Shown here: piece after piece, positions 45,868-57,745 of the stretch
Position numbering within the stretch: the stretch's first letter is position 1
Layout: each line of letters starts with the position of its first letter
Assembly: GCA_002104905.1 (NCBI GenBank)
Contig: MCFE01000291.1
Location: 38,457-102,456 of the forward strand
Reading direction: 5' to 3'
Length of the DNA: 64,000 nt
Origin: Basidiobolus meristosporus CBS 931.73
Taxonomy: Eukaryota > Basidiobolomycota > Basidiobolomycetes > Basidiobolales > Basidiobolaceae
Position numbers and translations under genes: made by a program
Notes under the pieces: generated by a model
The model's database searches: none
What the model was told of the DNA's origin: nothing
Seen by the model: only the letters and a program-made list of their open reading frames with translations

Positions 45868-48800
45868 TTTTCAGAAGCAGGCTTTGTTCACGACACGTGA
45901 AGGAAGAGATGCTGGGTTGACAAGAAGGAAACTCTCCAAGAGGTATTAATCAACAGCACAAACGGGATGAGCTAGGAACTAACAATTTCTGATCCAAAAG
46001 GTATAATTGATGAAACGTGCAGTGATACAATGCTCAAGGTGCATCCAATATTGATTACACACTTGAAATCGAATCGGTTAGATTGTCTGATATTAAGGAG
46101 ATTCTGGGCAATGGCAGTCACTATTTATGTGAAATTAAACTTTAACGTGCATCCATGTTTATCATATTCAGTTACTATTTGTTGTCGTAGATTAAAACAA
46201 ACCTTTCTAGATTTCCACCTGGCATTCCGATTGACCTATCAGTCTAGTGGTGCTCATTGCTTGGCAGACCTTTTAGTTAGAAGGCGTAAACCTACCCAGT
46301 GGAATCATATCAACTGTACCACAATAGAATCACGTTGCAGCATATTAGACCACATTCGAACTACAGACCCAAGTCCCGAGATTGCGACACTTGAAGCCTA
46401 GCAAGGTAGCCACTGCGAGTCGCACCATTTTGAACACAGCTAACAAAGCCAACCGTTAGGCAGTGGAATTCCTTGGTTTTTAGCATTATTATCAAGGGTT
46501 TTGCGGCGCTGTACGCCGGTCGATACCAAGGGAATAGGCTTGGCCTGGTGCAACTTGGACGTATCTTTGTGACACCCTTCGGCAGCAGTGGAGTTAAGCT
46601 GAAACCAATGATTAATATTTGGAATGTTTGGAACCTGGCAAGTAGCTGTCCTGGACTATTGGATTTATTGGTAAAAATGCGATCAAGTAAAAGCCATCTC
46701 AAACCGGTGATAGTACGATATGGCATATGTATGAAGCTTAATCTAAATTGGCACCGAACGGGCTTGACACCTGATGCTATCTAACCTTCTAGGTGTCATC
46801 AGATTAGTCCTCTGGCACAGACACTAGATATACTGCTGTTAGGTGAATGCCATCAAAGCAACATTTTGTCGGCACCATGAGTAGGCTACCTGACTACTGA
46901 CATCTACGCGTCGAACTCTTGGACAACATTGACGGTTATTTCCCTCGTTTCTTTATCTGAAGTTGCAGCGGACTTCAAATTTCCATGGCATCTTCCTATT
47001 GTTGGGCCTAACATTAAACTCACACTTGTGCCATCAATTGAAACGTGCTTCATGTGGAAATACCCTCCCTGCATCCTCGAATGTCCACAATGCCAAGTTT
47101 GCAGCTTCGACCGATCAGATGAGTGGTGATCCAAGATAATATGTGTGAAATCCCAAGGAAGCCTACTTATGTTATTAACTCCTGAGATGCATCATGTTTA
47201 TTGATGAAGGGGTATGACCACATATGAACAGGAGGGGATACTGTTTCATTGTGATCGAGGGTCTGACGGGTCCTGGGCTATAGCTAGGTATAGGTGATCG
47301 GATAAACTCACTAAAACCTGATGGGAATTATGCTAAACAGCTCACCAAGCTGACTAATTCCACTTTGGCAATTTGCCATTTTACCAGAGCTGATGCATTC
47401 TAAGTGGCATTAAGAATTTCTAGACTAGTTTATTTCATCAGAATTCATCAAAGGAGTGCGCTGGGTGCAATGAGACAATGGTCAAAGCTATTCAAAGGTT
47501 TTTTCTGATATATGGAGAAATAGACTTGCACCGGAGTATGATTTCTTTGAGCTATCTTGTATGATCACAGCACTAGCATATTTTTCCGTATCTCAGACTA
47601 TGCAAGCAAACCAAGCGGTTAGTGGGCAACCATGAAATTATCCTAAAGCTATCCTCGAGGTGTCTGTCGCATATATGAAAAGAAATCGCTGTAATTGAAC
47701 AACCAACACGGCAGCCGCACATTAGGCAAATGATTTCGCGCTGTTCTCACGAAAACATCAAGAGCCAAAGCGCTCTTGCCACAATCACATCATTAACTTT
47801 ACCCATCTCATAGGTATCTCCATGTCAACCCATCACGCATTTTACGGCCAAAAGGTAAACAGTTACCCCCTCACCTGTCCCCAAAAATGCTTCGCCACTT
47901 ACACATGGCGTATTTGTCATGGGCGTATACTGATGAAGCTTATAAAGCATATTTCAAAAAATCTGCTCAGGTCTACGTAGACGGGTGACTGAGGTATGAG
48001 ATAGTCTCCATTGTCAGGGTATTTCGATCAGCAACTAAGGATTGATGTTGATGGGTACAAACAAGTTGGCTGATGATGTCAACACTCGTATCGTTATTCG
48101 AGTCCCGAATCGACCAAGTACTCTAACCATCATTGCCAATTCCATTGGAAGATACCACCCTATAAGAGCTACCACCTTATGGCAAAGGAGATAACAGGCC
48201 ATCAAATCAGATATTTTTCATTGCCCTTACGCATCTATGACACCAGAATAGCAAAGAAAGACCGGTTAGATCAAACCGCGTCCGCCAATCATGGGCTCGA
48301 TGAAATCTGTTACACTGCCAAGGCGTGTAACCACCTATACGTTATGCTATGCTACTTAGCAAGTAGGAGCGGGCTATCCCAATATATCTATTACCCAAGC
48401 GGATTAATCAGTGGCTTGGCAGTTTACAAGTGATACAAATAAGAAACATGATTACCCTATGCTGGATGAATTCAGTTGCTCTATTTAGAATACCGGATCT
48501 TGCATCTCTTGGGATGCTTACGAGTGCTGATGGGATTTTAATGAAACGTATCATTAATAAATTATGCGGGATGATTAATGCCCTGATAATGTTTGAATTC
48601 CGTTCACCCTTAACCATGGATGCCTTCACAATGGTGAAAGAGGTGCTACTGAATTAAGTTAGTATGAGCAAATTAGTGTAATCTTCAATTGCCGTCGAAT
48701 ATATTGGGTGATGCAATCACGAAGTGAAACTCTATGCATTCGAAAATCCTTAATATAAACTCAGAAATATATGTGCCACAACTGTAGCCTAGTTTCGATT

Positions 48801-48938
48801 CGACAGGCATAATCACCATTGATTGACATAACCCATTGGATGCATCATTAAATATATAAAACTTTCCATCGCCCTGCTACCAGATATCTATTGCTCAACT
48901 TTTTCCATTTACATAATCCTTTATCTCTGGCGTCTAAA
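45868..48938. other. 3-kb region without a recognisable gene
   Basis: The longest gene-free stretch of the cellular part, between the ADAM and Ca2+-ATPase starts, which diverge. Frames of 100-120 codons at 46030-46784 overlap on both strands and lack domains. The right end (last about 200 bp) must hold the Ca2+-ATPase promoter. I see no LTR similarity, RNA gene or tandem repeat. Confidence 0.45.
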
Positions 48939-51900
48939 ATGTCTCCGAGGGATTCTGAGGAGCAAGACCTTCTCAGCAACGACCACAATGGAAGTGGCAG
49001 CTTCAATGTATCCTGCGAACAACTATGTGACTTGTTTGATCCAAAAAGTATGGATAAACTTAAATCTCTGGGTGGTGCCGAAGGGCTTGCTAAGAGCCTG
49101 AAGGTTGATCTTAAAGCCGGCCTAAGCAACGATGAACAGCTGAGCGCCACTGCCACCGGCGATTCTGACGAAAGATTTGATGAACGGCAAGAGGTTTTCG
49201 GCAAAAACGTAAATCTCCTTTATTGTACAGTCTACGCAATGATCATCAACTGATCTTTGGAAATTTTGTAGGTATTACCATCTACGGAGCAGCAATCCTT
49301 TTGGTCTCTTGTCCGCGAGGCATACGATGACAAAACCTTAGGTATGGCTGGTTTGCAATTCATATCAATAACTCACTGTTTCAAGCCGCGTATTGAACGA
49401 ATGTTTTCTCAGTAATGTTGAGCATTGCCGCTGCCGTTTCTCTCGCTGTCGGTATATACGAAGATATCTCTGAAGACCGCCATCCACGCGTAGGTTGGGT
49501 TGAGGGTACCTATCTCTTCAATATCAGTTTCTGATCGAGTGTGACATTAACATATTCTCAAAGGGGTGGCCATTCTTGTTGCTGTTGCAGTGGTTGTGTT
49601 TACCAACGCTATCAATGACTACCAAAAAGAAGCTCAATTTCGTAAACTCAATGCAAAGAAGGAGGACAGACACGTCAAGGTCAGACATTTTTAATGTTGA
49701 CAACCTTAGCGATAGTTGCTTACCCACTTCATACAGGTCATTCGGGATGGCAAAGAGCAAGAAATATCAGTTTTCGATATTCAAGTTGGTGAAATCTTGT
49801 TAGTTGAGCCTGGAGATATTGTGCCCGTTGACGGAATCTACATTGATGGTCACAACTTGGTTTGTGATGAATCTAGTGCTACTGGGGAGTCTGACCCTCT
49901 AAAGAAGAATTCCGAGAAGGATCCCTTCGTTTTAAGTGGATCGAAAGTGTTGGAGGGCGTTGGCAGAGTTATAGTTGTTGCTGTTGGCCCCAACTCCTAT
50001 AATGGAAAAACCATGATGGCCATGAGGGAAGATGAAAATCAGGAGACCCCTTTGCAGATGAAATTGGATATACTGGCCGAGTCTATTGCCAAGCTAGGCA
50101 TCTCGGCTGCAGTACTACTACTTGTTACTCTTGTAACGAAATACATAATTACTAGCGCACTAAGTGACACAAGTCCAACTGGAGCTCAGGTGTTTAGCCA
50201 AATGGTGAAGATTCTAATTCAAGCAATTACTATTGTGGTAGTAGCTGTTCCTGAAGGCCTTCCCATGGCAGTTACATTGGCTTTAGCATATGCCACCACG
50301 CAAATGATCAAAGACCAAAATTTGGTACGCGTCTTGGCCGCTTGTGAAACCATGGGTAACGCAACCACGGTCTGCTCCGATAAGACTGGTACCCTTACAC
50401 AGAACCAGATGACAGTCGTTGCCGGCACTGTTGCAGGCGAAACTATCGATGACCATAACAAGGTAGACGAATTCAAGAGCAAATTATCAGAGGACCTTGT
50501 TGAATTACTGTGTGAATCTATCGCTGTCAACTCTACCGCATTTGAAGGAAAGGATGATAAAGGCGAACCAACTTTTATTGGATCAAAGACCGAGTCTGCC
50601 TTGTTGAAATTTGCTCAAAAGCTTGGAGCCGATTACAACCAAGTCAGGCAAGATGCAAAACCAATCAAGGTATATCCCTTCGCATCAGAGAGAAAAACAA
50701 TGACTACTGTGATTCCTGCAAAGGCGAAAAGTCCAGGTGACAAGAAAGCTGATTTCCGTATTCATGTTAAAGGCGCCTCTGAAATCGTTCTGGATTCATG
50801 TACCCACTATGTTTCCGACGATGATAATGTCAAAGAATTGGATGATGTGGCCAAGAAGAACTTCGAGAAAACCATTTCGGATTTTGCCAACAACGCTCTC
50901 CGTACAATCTGTATTGCCTACCGAGATGTTAGCCAATCTGATGTCGATGGATTTGATGACAGCGATGCCCCCCTTGAGAAGCTAACATGCATTGGCATCG
51001 TGGGAATTCAAGACCCTCTACGTGAAGGAGTAATTGACTCTATAGCTGCTTGCAAACGTGCCGGTGTTTATGTTCGTATGGTGACTGGTGATAACGTTCA
51101 AACAGCCAAGGCCATCGCAACTAAGGCAGGAATATACACCAAGGGGGGTATTGCTATTACTGGCCCTGAATTTAGAAAACTGAGTCAAGATGAGCGTACA
51201 AAGATGGTCCCAAGACTTCAAGTTCTAGCGAGATCTTCTCCCACCGACAAACAAATTGTCGTCAAAACTCTACAAGAACTAGGTGAAGTTGTTGCTGTTA
51301 CTGGTGACGGCACTAACGATGGTCCCGCTTTGAAGATGGCAGATGTCGGTTTCAGTATGGGAATAACCGGAACTGAAGTTGCCAAAGAAGCCTCAGCTAT
51401 TATTTTAATGGACGACAATTTCGTATCAATTGTGAAGGCATTGAAATGGGGACGAGCAGTCAATGACAGCGTAAGGAAATTTTTGCAGTTCCAACTTACA
51501 GTAAATATTACGGCCGTAATACTTGCATTTGTAAGTGCGGTTGCCAGTGCTGACAACCAGTCAGTTCTTACTGCAGTGCAACTACTATGGGTAAATCTGA
51601 TCATGGATACTTTGGCTGCGCTTGCACTGGCTACTGAGCCACCCTCAGATGATGTCTTGGAGCGGTACCCTACTTCTCGTGATGCATCGTTGATCAACAG
51701 CAAAATGTGGAGAATGATTATCGGGCAAGCCATCTTCCAGATAGCAATCAACCTAACACTTCTAAACTGGGGAGCTAAGCTATTCCGGCTATCTGATATG
51801 GATGACCCACTTATCTTACAAACATTGGTGTTCAACTCCTTCGTTTTTCTTCAAGTCTTCAACGAACTGAACTGCAGACGCATCGATGATCACCTCAATA

Positions 51901-52310
51901 TTTTCCGGGGTATTACCAGAAATTACATGTTTATTGTGGTACAATTATTCGTTATTATAGGACAAGTCATCATCGTCGAGTTCGGAGGAGTTGCTTTTGG
52001 TACAACGCATTTGAATTGGTACCAATGGCTGAGCACCGTCTTTATTGGCAGCTTATCCCTACCAATTGGCTTCATTCTTCGCTTGCTCCCCGACTTTGGG
52101 TCAAATGGTGATCACAGACCTGGCTATCAAGACCAGGAGCGTCGCCCACTTGTTAGTCACGAGCGTATGAGATTCCAAGCGGCTGCACGTGATATCATTA
52201 ATCAACAACGATTTGTCAGTGGTGCTAGTGGGCGTACAAGTTTCTATGGTGCAGTGAGAAGACCCACCAGAAAAGTCACTGGCACTTCGCTTCGTAGAAG
52301 CACTTCTTAA
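48939..52310 (+). CDS. PMC1: P2B-type Ca2+-transporting ATPase (PMC1/PMCA-like)
   Basis: Exons 48939-49208, 49272-49341, 49413-49505, 49564-49679, 49737-52310; 1040 aa. It has the P2-ATPase landmarks: the actuator TGES (SSATGESDPL), the Ca2+-site PEGLP in TM4 (VVAVPEGLPMAVTLALAYAT), the phosphorylation site CSDKTGTLTQNQM with Asp398, and the hinge TGDGTNDGPALK. The C-terminal membrane part has WVNLIMDTLAALALATEPP, diagnostic of PMCA/PMC1 pumps. These move Ca2+ into the vacuole or out of the cell. The C-terminus is short and basic (RRPTRKVTGTSLRRSTS) with no obvious calmodulin site, unlike animal PMCA. The start is the first ATG of exon 1, giving an acidic N-tail. Confidence 0.95.
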
Positions 52311-52663
52311 TTTCCGGAAATCCCATGTCTTTACTTTTCGACACTTTGATTCGTGCGGCTCAGCATTCCGTATATAATAATTTGTTAGAGAGATAGGAGT
52401 TTGATTAAATAAATGTTTTCTCTTAAACCAGTTCGGTGGAAGATGTTTATCAAAAAATCGAATGTAATAAAAAGCCCCCCTGAACAACACCTGGTGGCAC
52501 TCCAACAGAATGGACCCCATTAAAAACCTTCCCTTAGCAACCAATCTGCAAGCATATCAACAAAATGTCTTCATTGGTATTTCGGCAGGAACATTGAAAC
52601 GCGCAAGCAATAGTTCAGGCTCTCGCAACTTTCTTCATAAGATGCCCGAGCCGGTCCATAACC
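52311..52663. other. Intergenic between convergent genes
   Basis: 3' UTR of the Ca2+-ATPase gene and 3' flank of the small minus-strand gene. Nothing coding supported. Confidence 0.5.
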
Positions 52664-53099
52664 TTACTTGATAGATGGATAGCCCTGGCCTGATGGTAAT
52701 TTCAACAATCCCAATATTTCCGATCTACATCGGGTAGCAAGATCTTGGGAACTCAGTTTAGCCGCCGGATCATAGCCGTATGATATCTGTGCGGAATCCT
52801 TTATCTTCACATATCTACCAACACGAGCTGTTAAATCCATCCGCAGCCCAGAGCCCAAACTAGACCTAAATTTATCGCCGACGCGATGTTCCATCTGGTC
52901 TGTGAATTTTTCTCTGAAACCCTGATGGTTTGTATGGAGGTGGAGCGCTTCTAGATGGTATTAGTAAACACGAATAAGTAGTCGAGCATTTCGTTGTCCC
53001 CATCAAATGATCCACAGCAACATCGGATGATATCTGATTTGACACACCCTCTAGAAAGATCCAAAAATCTCTAGTTAAAACGGCCAGTATCGTAGGCAT
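52664..53099 (-). CDS. Uncharacterised small protein (candidate gene)
   Basis: I do not recognise this protein. A two-exon model (52972-53099 joined to 52664-52913) gives 125 aa in frame; the intron holds a TACTAAT-like branch site, although its donor GTGTTT is weak. The second exon alone encodes an 83-residue soluble, mixed-charge sequence (MEHRVGDKFRSSLGSGLRMD ... AAKLSSQDLATRCRSEILGL) that looks like real protein: balanced composition and a helical C-terminal half. No signal peptide or membrane segment. The upstream exon is less convincing; the gene may begin at the Met at 52894. Confidence 0.4.
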
Positions 53100-53686
53100 G
53101 CCATTTGTTTATTTGTTGAATGGACATTGCGTCGTTCGGAATTCTTTTTTTTCATCCTGGCCACGGCCATGAGCCCTGAGCCGCAAGCGACAAAAGGCGG
53201 CTAGTTGATCGTAGTTGTAACATGATTGGGCACTGCCTCAGGGTGATTGAAGCATCGATATTGGGCTACTTGCCAGGTGGAAATTGTGTAATTGACAACC
53301 CCGCTGGCACACTGTTCATTGGCTACAGGGGACGAGAGCAATTTTCAGGCGCAGTTCCATGCTACGGATGGGAGATAATCGAAAAAAAAAAGATTTTCCT
53401 GGATGGCAATTACATGTCGACAAGGATTACGATTATTGCCAACGCTGTGTGCTCTCCTACTTACGACACGATAGGTTGGATATCGTGGACTATTTTTTAG
53501 CAATCCATTCTAGGGTCAAGATCGGAACAGGGGGTCAGAACCTACCCAACGGAGAAATTTTTCGGTACGGAATTTTGTTCGATGATGTTCTAAATAGCAA
53601 ACCTTTATAAGCTCGCGGTTGCGGTTAGGAGGATTAACCCTTGGGTAACTTCTAAACCTTCAAGCTTTTTAAACTTAGTTGGTAAA
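53100..53686. other. Intergenic, probable MBF1 promoter
   Basis: About 590 bp before the MBF1 start. Overlapping plus-strand frames at 53222-53610 have no recognisable domain. A T/C-rich tract runs into the start codon, as in many highly expressed fungal genes. Confidence 0.45.
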
Positions 53687-54180
53687 ATGGATTGGGATTC
53701 CGTCACTGTTATCAGACAAAAGCAAGAGCGTGCCAAGGTTGCCAGATCCTCCGCTGAGGTCAACGCCGCCAGAAGAGCCGGTGCTGTTGTTGCCACCGAG
53801 AAGAAGACTGGTACGTTTACATGAACGAAGATGCGCTGTTTCTTGCTTCCTCTAATGCTCCTTTATTAGTTGCCAACAAGGGTCATGTCGGTGCCGATCA
53901 CGCTTTGATCGCCAAACTCGACCGTACCGACGATATTGTTGTTCAACCCAAGCTCAGCCTCGATGTTGGCAAGGCCATTCAAAAGGCCCGTCAAGAGAAG
54001 GGTTTGACCCAAAAGGATCTTGGCCAAAAGGTCAACGAGAAGGCCAACGTGATGAACGATTACGAAATGGGCCGTGCTGTTCCTAACCAGCAGATTCTTG
54101 CCAAACTTGAGAGAGCTCTCGGTGTTAAGCTTCGTGGTAAGAACATCGGCGAGCCCCTTACCTTCGGCAAGAAGAAGTAA
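53687..54180 (+). CDS. MBF1: Multiprotein bridging factor 1 (MBF1)
   Basis: Exons 53687-53810 and 53870-54180; 144 aa, matching the family length (about 150). An N-terminal MBF1 domain ([20 protein letters not shown]) is followed by a Cro/C1-type helix-turn-helix ([20 protein letters not shown] ... [20 protein letters not shown]) and the basic tail [13 protein letters not shown]1 is a conserved coactivator joining bZIP factors such as GCN4 to TBP, and it also binds stalled ribosomes to prevent frameshifting. Codon use is strongly biased (GCC, AAG, GTC), suggesting high expression. Confidence 0.96.
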
Positions 54181-54651
54181 ATCCCCGCCAAAATATTTAA
54201 ACTAATGCATGGTCGAGGTTTCACCTAAACAACATGACGTTGTTGTAAATAATACATTTAAAATTTCCTCGTTCTCTGCAACAGTAAATGTATTTCTAGT
54301 CTGTCGAAAGGTGTTTTTCCGGGTTAACCAAAATAGTTCTCACCAGAAATATCAATAAACCGAGTCAAAGAGAGTATTTTGCTTTGGTCCGAATCTTTTT
54401 TGTCCCTCAGGGTCATGGGTGGAGAAGGGATTTTACCTGTTTGGAAACCGGCTGTATCGCAAGCAGTCGATTCATTCAAGGGATCGCTTGCTGCACATCG
54501 TTCACGAGAGCCAGTCAGCCGCCTTTGCGCGTGAAAACCAGCTTTAGGTGCCGCCATCAAGGCACTTCACTCAAGCTTCATAATCCCTGGATCCATGTTA
54601 TTAATGCCGGACAATGATGTGCTATGTCCTTTGAACAACCAATTTATTACC
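54181..54651. other. Intergenic between convergent MBF1 and sulfotransferase genes
   Basis: 3' flanks. A 78-codon minus-strand frame at 54324-54560 has no family signal. Confidence 0.45.
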
Positions 54652-55431
54652 CTACTCCTGTGTGAGCTTAAGACGGACTAGTAGTTTCTGAAAGATTGGA
54701 AGCAAAGGAAATCGTCCTAAACTATACCAGCGGTACAATGCGAATACCACCACAGGAAAGGCTCCCATATACGCCAGGATTCGATTCCGGGTTTGCACCC
54801 TCTTGTTCATCAGCCGCTGGAAAGCTTGGGAATCGTTGACGTGTGGAAAGGGTGTTGGAGGGATGGGTTTTCCTAGAAATTGACAAAGAGGCTCCCAGCC
54901 TTCTTTGGGATTGAAGACCAGCAGTTGCTCTGATGGAACCACTCTCTTAACCTCTTCGTTGTGCTCCTTGAAGACGGACATGGCATAGTCCTTATCAGCA
55001 AATCGGTCTTGGAACGTTCCCTTCCAAAGGATCAATCTGAGCATCTCTTGGTGGCGACGGTAACCTGGAAGGAACCATTCCAAAAGTCTCAGGCTAGTTT
55101 TTCTATGTGGGAAGTAGATTGTTTGGTAGGCGCTTGTATACCAACTTTCCGGGTCTCTGGTGGATAGGATCACCTTGGCATTGGGATACTTCGCCAATAG
55201 CTCCTTGTAGTATTTGGTGGAGGGCCAGTCTAAGGTGGCCCTGTAGCCGTCAAAGATTTGTTCCCAACTCTCAAGCTCTCCACGCTCAGCGGCTACCCAA
55301 TATTTTTCGTGGTTGAGTTGGTTCACCTCCTCCATGTGATATGTATGGTAGCCTAGGCATTCCAATGCTACTCTTAGAGAGGTTGTTCCAGTGCGTCCGA
55401 ATCCTGCACCAATGATCTCAAGTCCGGTCAT
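54652..55431 (-). CDS. P-loop sulfotransferase-family protein
   Basis: Intron-free 259-aa frame. The start GAGFGRTGTTSLRVALECLG carries the 5'-phosphosulfate-binding loop of the Sulfotransfer_4-like (NAD-dependent-epimerase-associated, D17.4) family, and NAKVILSTRDPESWYTS matches the 3'-phosphate-binding RDP..W motif. PAPS would be the sulfate donor; the acceptor is unknown. The C-terminal 45 residues include a hydrophobic helix (AYMGAFPVVVFALYRWY), suggesting tail anchoring to a membrane. This family is common in filamentous fungi and often expanded. Confidence 0.88.
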   Translation of the reverse strand: MTGLEIIGAGFGRTGTTSLRVALECLGYHTYHMEEVNQLNHEKYWVAAERGELESWEQIFDGYRATLDWPSTKYYKELLAKYPNAKVILSTRDPESWYTSAYQTIYFPHRKTSLRLLEWFLPGYRRHQEMLRLILWKGTFQDRFADKDYAMSVFKEHNEEVKRVVPSEQLLVFNPKEGWEPLCQFLGKPIPPTPFPHVNDSQAFQRLMNKRVQTRNRILAYMGAFPVVVFALYRWYSLGRFPLLPIFQKLLVRLKLTQE

Positions 55432-56637
55432 ACGGTAGGTGGTTGATGGAGTATGAGGAATATAGGGTTGTAACGAATATCTCTGATAGTGGCGAAGCCA
55501 TTTGTTCCTTTATATGGATTAGTCATATGACGTACGCTGACTTAGCCTTCGCCAGATGGTTACAGAATGCGTTGAAACTTGACGAGTAAGGAATGCTCTG
55601 CACACAGAAGCCTGCTTGCTACTATGTTGAAAGTATTCTACCTGGGTGGCATGACATCCGTGATGCTAATTTGGAAGCTACAGCCAGTCTCATATACGTC
55701 ATCATGGTATCTGCCATAAATGGCCGATGAGGTTCAATACTTGAATCCGTGGTGGTGTGATGTGGAGCAGTGTGAGAATCTGGGCTGCTTTCTAATGATT
55801 TAGTAGCTGATGTGTTTACTAAATAGAGTTCCTCCTCGGCATGTTATGGCTTCGTAATACTGATGTATGGATCATCCTCCGGAGGCTTGTTGGGATCTTC
55901 ACCCATGCTCCTTCAGCACTCAAAGATGGGTGAAGCCTGGAGCAACAGTTTAGTTATTGTTGTATTTACTTGCAAAAGTACTATCATTGTCATATTGCTC
56001 ACTAGTTTACCATTCTAGTTTCAACCAGACATTAGGCTCTTCAATGGCAACCAGTATACTGTTTATGGTACTAATATGAATGTGTGTATCTGCCTAGAAA
56101 GCAGATGAGCATGGATCCTACAAAAACTATTGTTTGCTTGACTTGTCAATATTTAGCTGGTTTGCACACTCTATCAGAGATATCATGATAGCATACAACT
56201 TCTTGCTATAGTATTTTAGACCCTACCATTGTAATAAATATCTCAAGCTCTAAGATAGTTCACTTACAAAGTTTTGAGCTTAAAAGTGATCTGGCCAGCA
56301 TTAAGTACCAGTACAGGTATTTGCCTGGTTTCACCAAGAAGTAGAATTACTACATGTACATACATGAACCTAACCAATTATAATTATGCAACTCTATCCC
56401 TAAGAAAAATGTAACAGAAGGCCTGCACATAACTATCATGAAATCAGCTGAATTCTAAGTTTCTCTTTGCCTATAACTCTCACTTTCTCAAGTACTAGCC
56501 ATTTTGCAGTCAGGCACCCATATACCCCTGAAGAATACTAGGCCAACCAGCAGGGGTGCCAAATTTGGCAAAGAGCTGCTCACTACTTCCACCAAAGATT
56601 GCAACTAAGAATCTCAAGGAAAAACACCAGTTGTACA
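55432..56637. other. Gene-free stretch leading into the copia cluster
   Basis: The first part must include the sulfotransferase promoter. No coding frame is supported. The last about 110 bp (56530-56637) resemble 4560-4660 inside the left repeat cluster (shared TTGCAACTAA and AAACACCAG blocks), hinting at an unnamed dispersed repeat. Confidence 0.45.
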
Positions 56638-56778
56638 TGTTGTAAAAATTGGCAATTGCACCTAAATATTCACCTAGCTTAGTCACTTATGTCATTACCT
56701 TCAAATCCTAGAGAATACTGACCAAATTCCTTGTTGGGACTTACTTAGAATATTTTCACCAAAATGTCAGGTACTGAG
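56638..56778 (+). repeat. Truncated LTR (TGTTG-side end)
   Basis: About 140 bp starting TGTTGTAAAAATTGG and running through CACCTAAATATTCACC to AAAATGTCAGGTAC, then cut exactly where the oppositely oriented LTR at 56779 begins. It is the target of, or a leftover from, the later insertion. Confidence 0.85.
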
Positions 56779-57392
56779 TGTTGTAAGAGTCTTGGAGATA
56801 TTGGAAGTGATCTGGGAGGACAAGTAGATTATGTGGTTTTCACTTAATGATTTATTCAATGTAATAGTAGTATTTATACTTTTACCTGGTCTTGGCATTG
56901 CAAACATGTAGAGTTGGCTAAGGAAGGTCCCAAAAACATGTGTGCAAAGTTTGGGGCTGTTTGGACAACTTTGAGAATTTTCATGTTCTGGGTACCTGGT
57001 ATTTTGGTGAAAATATTCTAAGTAAATCCCAACAAGGAATTTGGTCAGTATTCTCTAGGATTTGAGGGTAATGATCTAAGTGACTAAGTTAGGTGAATAT
57101 TTAGGTGGAATTACAAGTTTTTACAACACTCCCACTGAGCTAAATGTTCATACTGACTAGTCCTAATTTTGACCCAAGATATTCAAACTTGTCTCTAGCT
57201 AATGGTTTTGTAAATATGTCTGCAATCATTTCATCTGAAGGACAGTAAACTAAGCTAACTAAGTTATTTTCTATAGCTTCACATATGAAATGATGTCTAA
57301 TATCTATGTGCTTAGTTCTAGCATGAAAAGTTGGATTTTTACCTCATTGTATACATCCTTGATTATCTTGAAATAAATTAATAGGCATTTTT
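56779..57392 (-). mobile_element. 3' remnant of a copia element (element 4): RNase H end, polypurine tract, 3' LTR
   Basis: On the minus strand, 57392 to 57140 encodes the C-terminus of copia RNase H (ARTKHIDIRHHFICEAIENN, then DEMIADIFTKPLARDKFEYL) ending in TAG at 57140-57142. A polypurine-like CAGTGGGAG lies at 57129-57137, followed by a full 350-bp LTR (56779-57128, TGTTG/CAACA ends). The coding part has a premature TGA at 57344-57346. The rest of the element is gone, cut off by the 5' LTR of element 2 at 57393. It supplies the RNase H end missing from the other copies in this window. Confidence 0.9.
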
Positions 57393-57741
57393 TGTTGTAA
57401 AAATTTGTAATTCCACCTAAATATTCACCTAACTTAGTCACTTAGATTATTACCCCCAGGTCCCAGAGAATACTGACCAAACTCCTTGTTGGGATTTACT
57501 TAGAATATTTTCACCAAAATACAAGGTGCCCAGAACATGAAAATTCTCAAGGTTGTCCAAACAGCCCCAAACTTTGTACACATGCTCTTGGGACCTTCCT
57601 TAGCCAACTCTACATGTTTGCAATGCCAAGACCAGGTAAAAATATAAATACTACTTTTACATTGAATAAATCATTAAGTGAAAACCACATAATCTACTTG
57701 TTCTCACAATCACTTCCAATATCTCCAAGACTCTTACAACA
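57393..57741 (+). repeat. 5' LTR of element 2
   Basis: 349 bp with TGTTG and CAACA ends. TATAAATACTAC at about 57645 is the probable TATA region of U3. It abuts element 4 directly. Confidence 0.95.
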
Positions 57742-57745
57742 GGCT

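Noticed and set aside
46030..46784. Frames of 103-123 codons on both strands in the large intergenic region
   Set aside because: They overlap each other on opposite strands and show no family signal; chance frames are likely.
51218..51835. 205-codon minus-strand frame
   Set aside because: Antisense shadow of the Ca2+-ATPase coding exon.
7879..55431. Possible biosynthetic or functional gene cluster linking the cellular genes
   Set aside because: The genes serve unrelated housekeeping roles; shared dynein or calcium themes between distant genes do not amount to a cluster.
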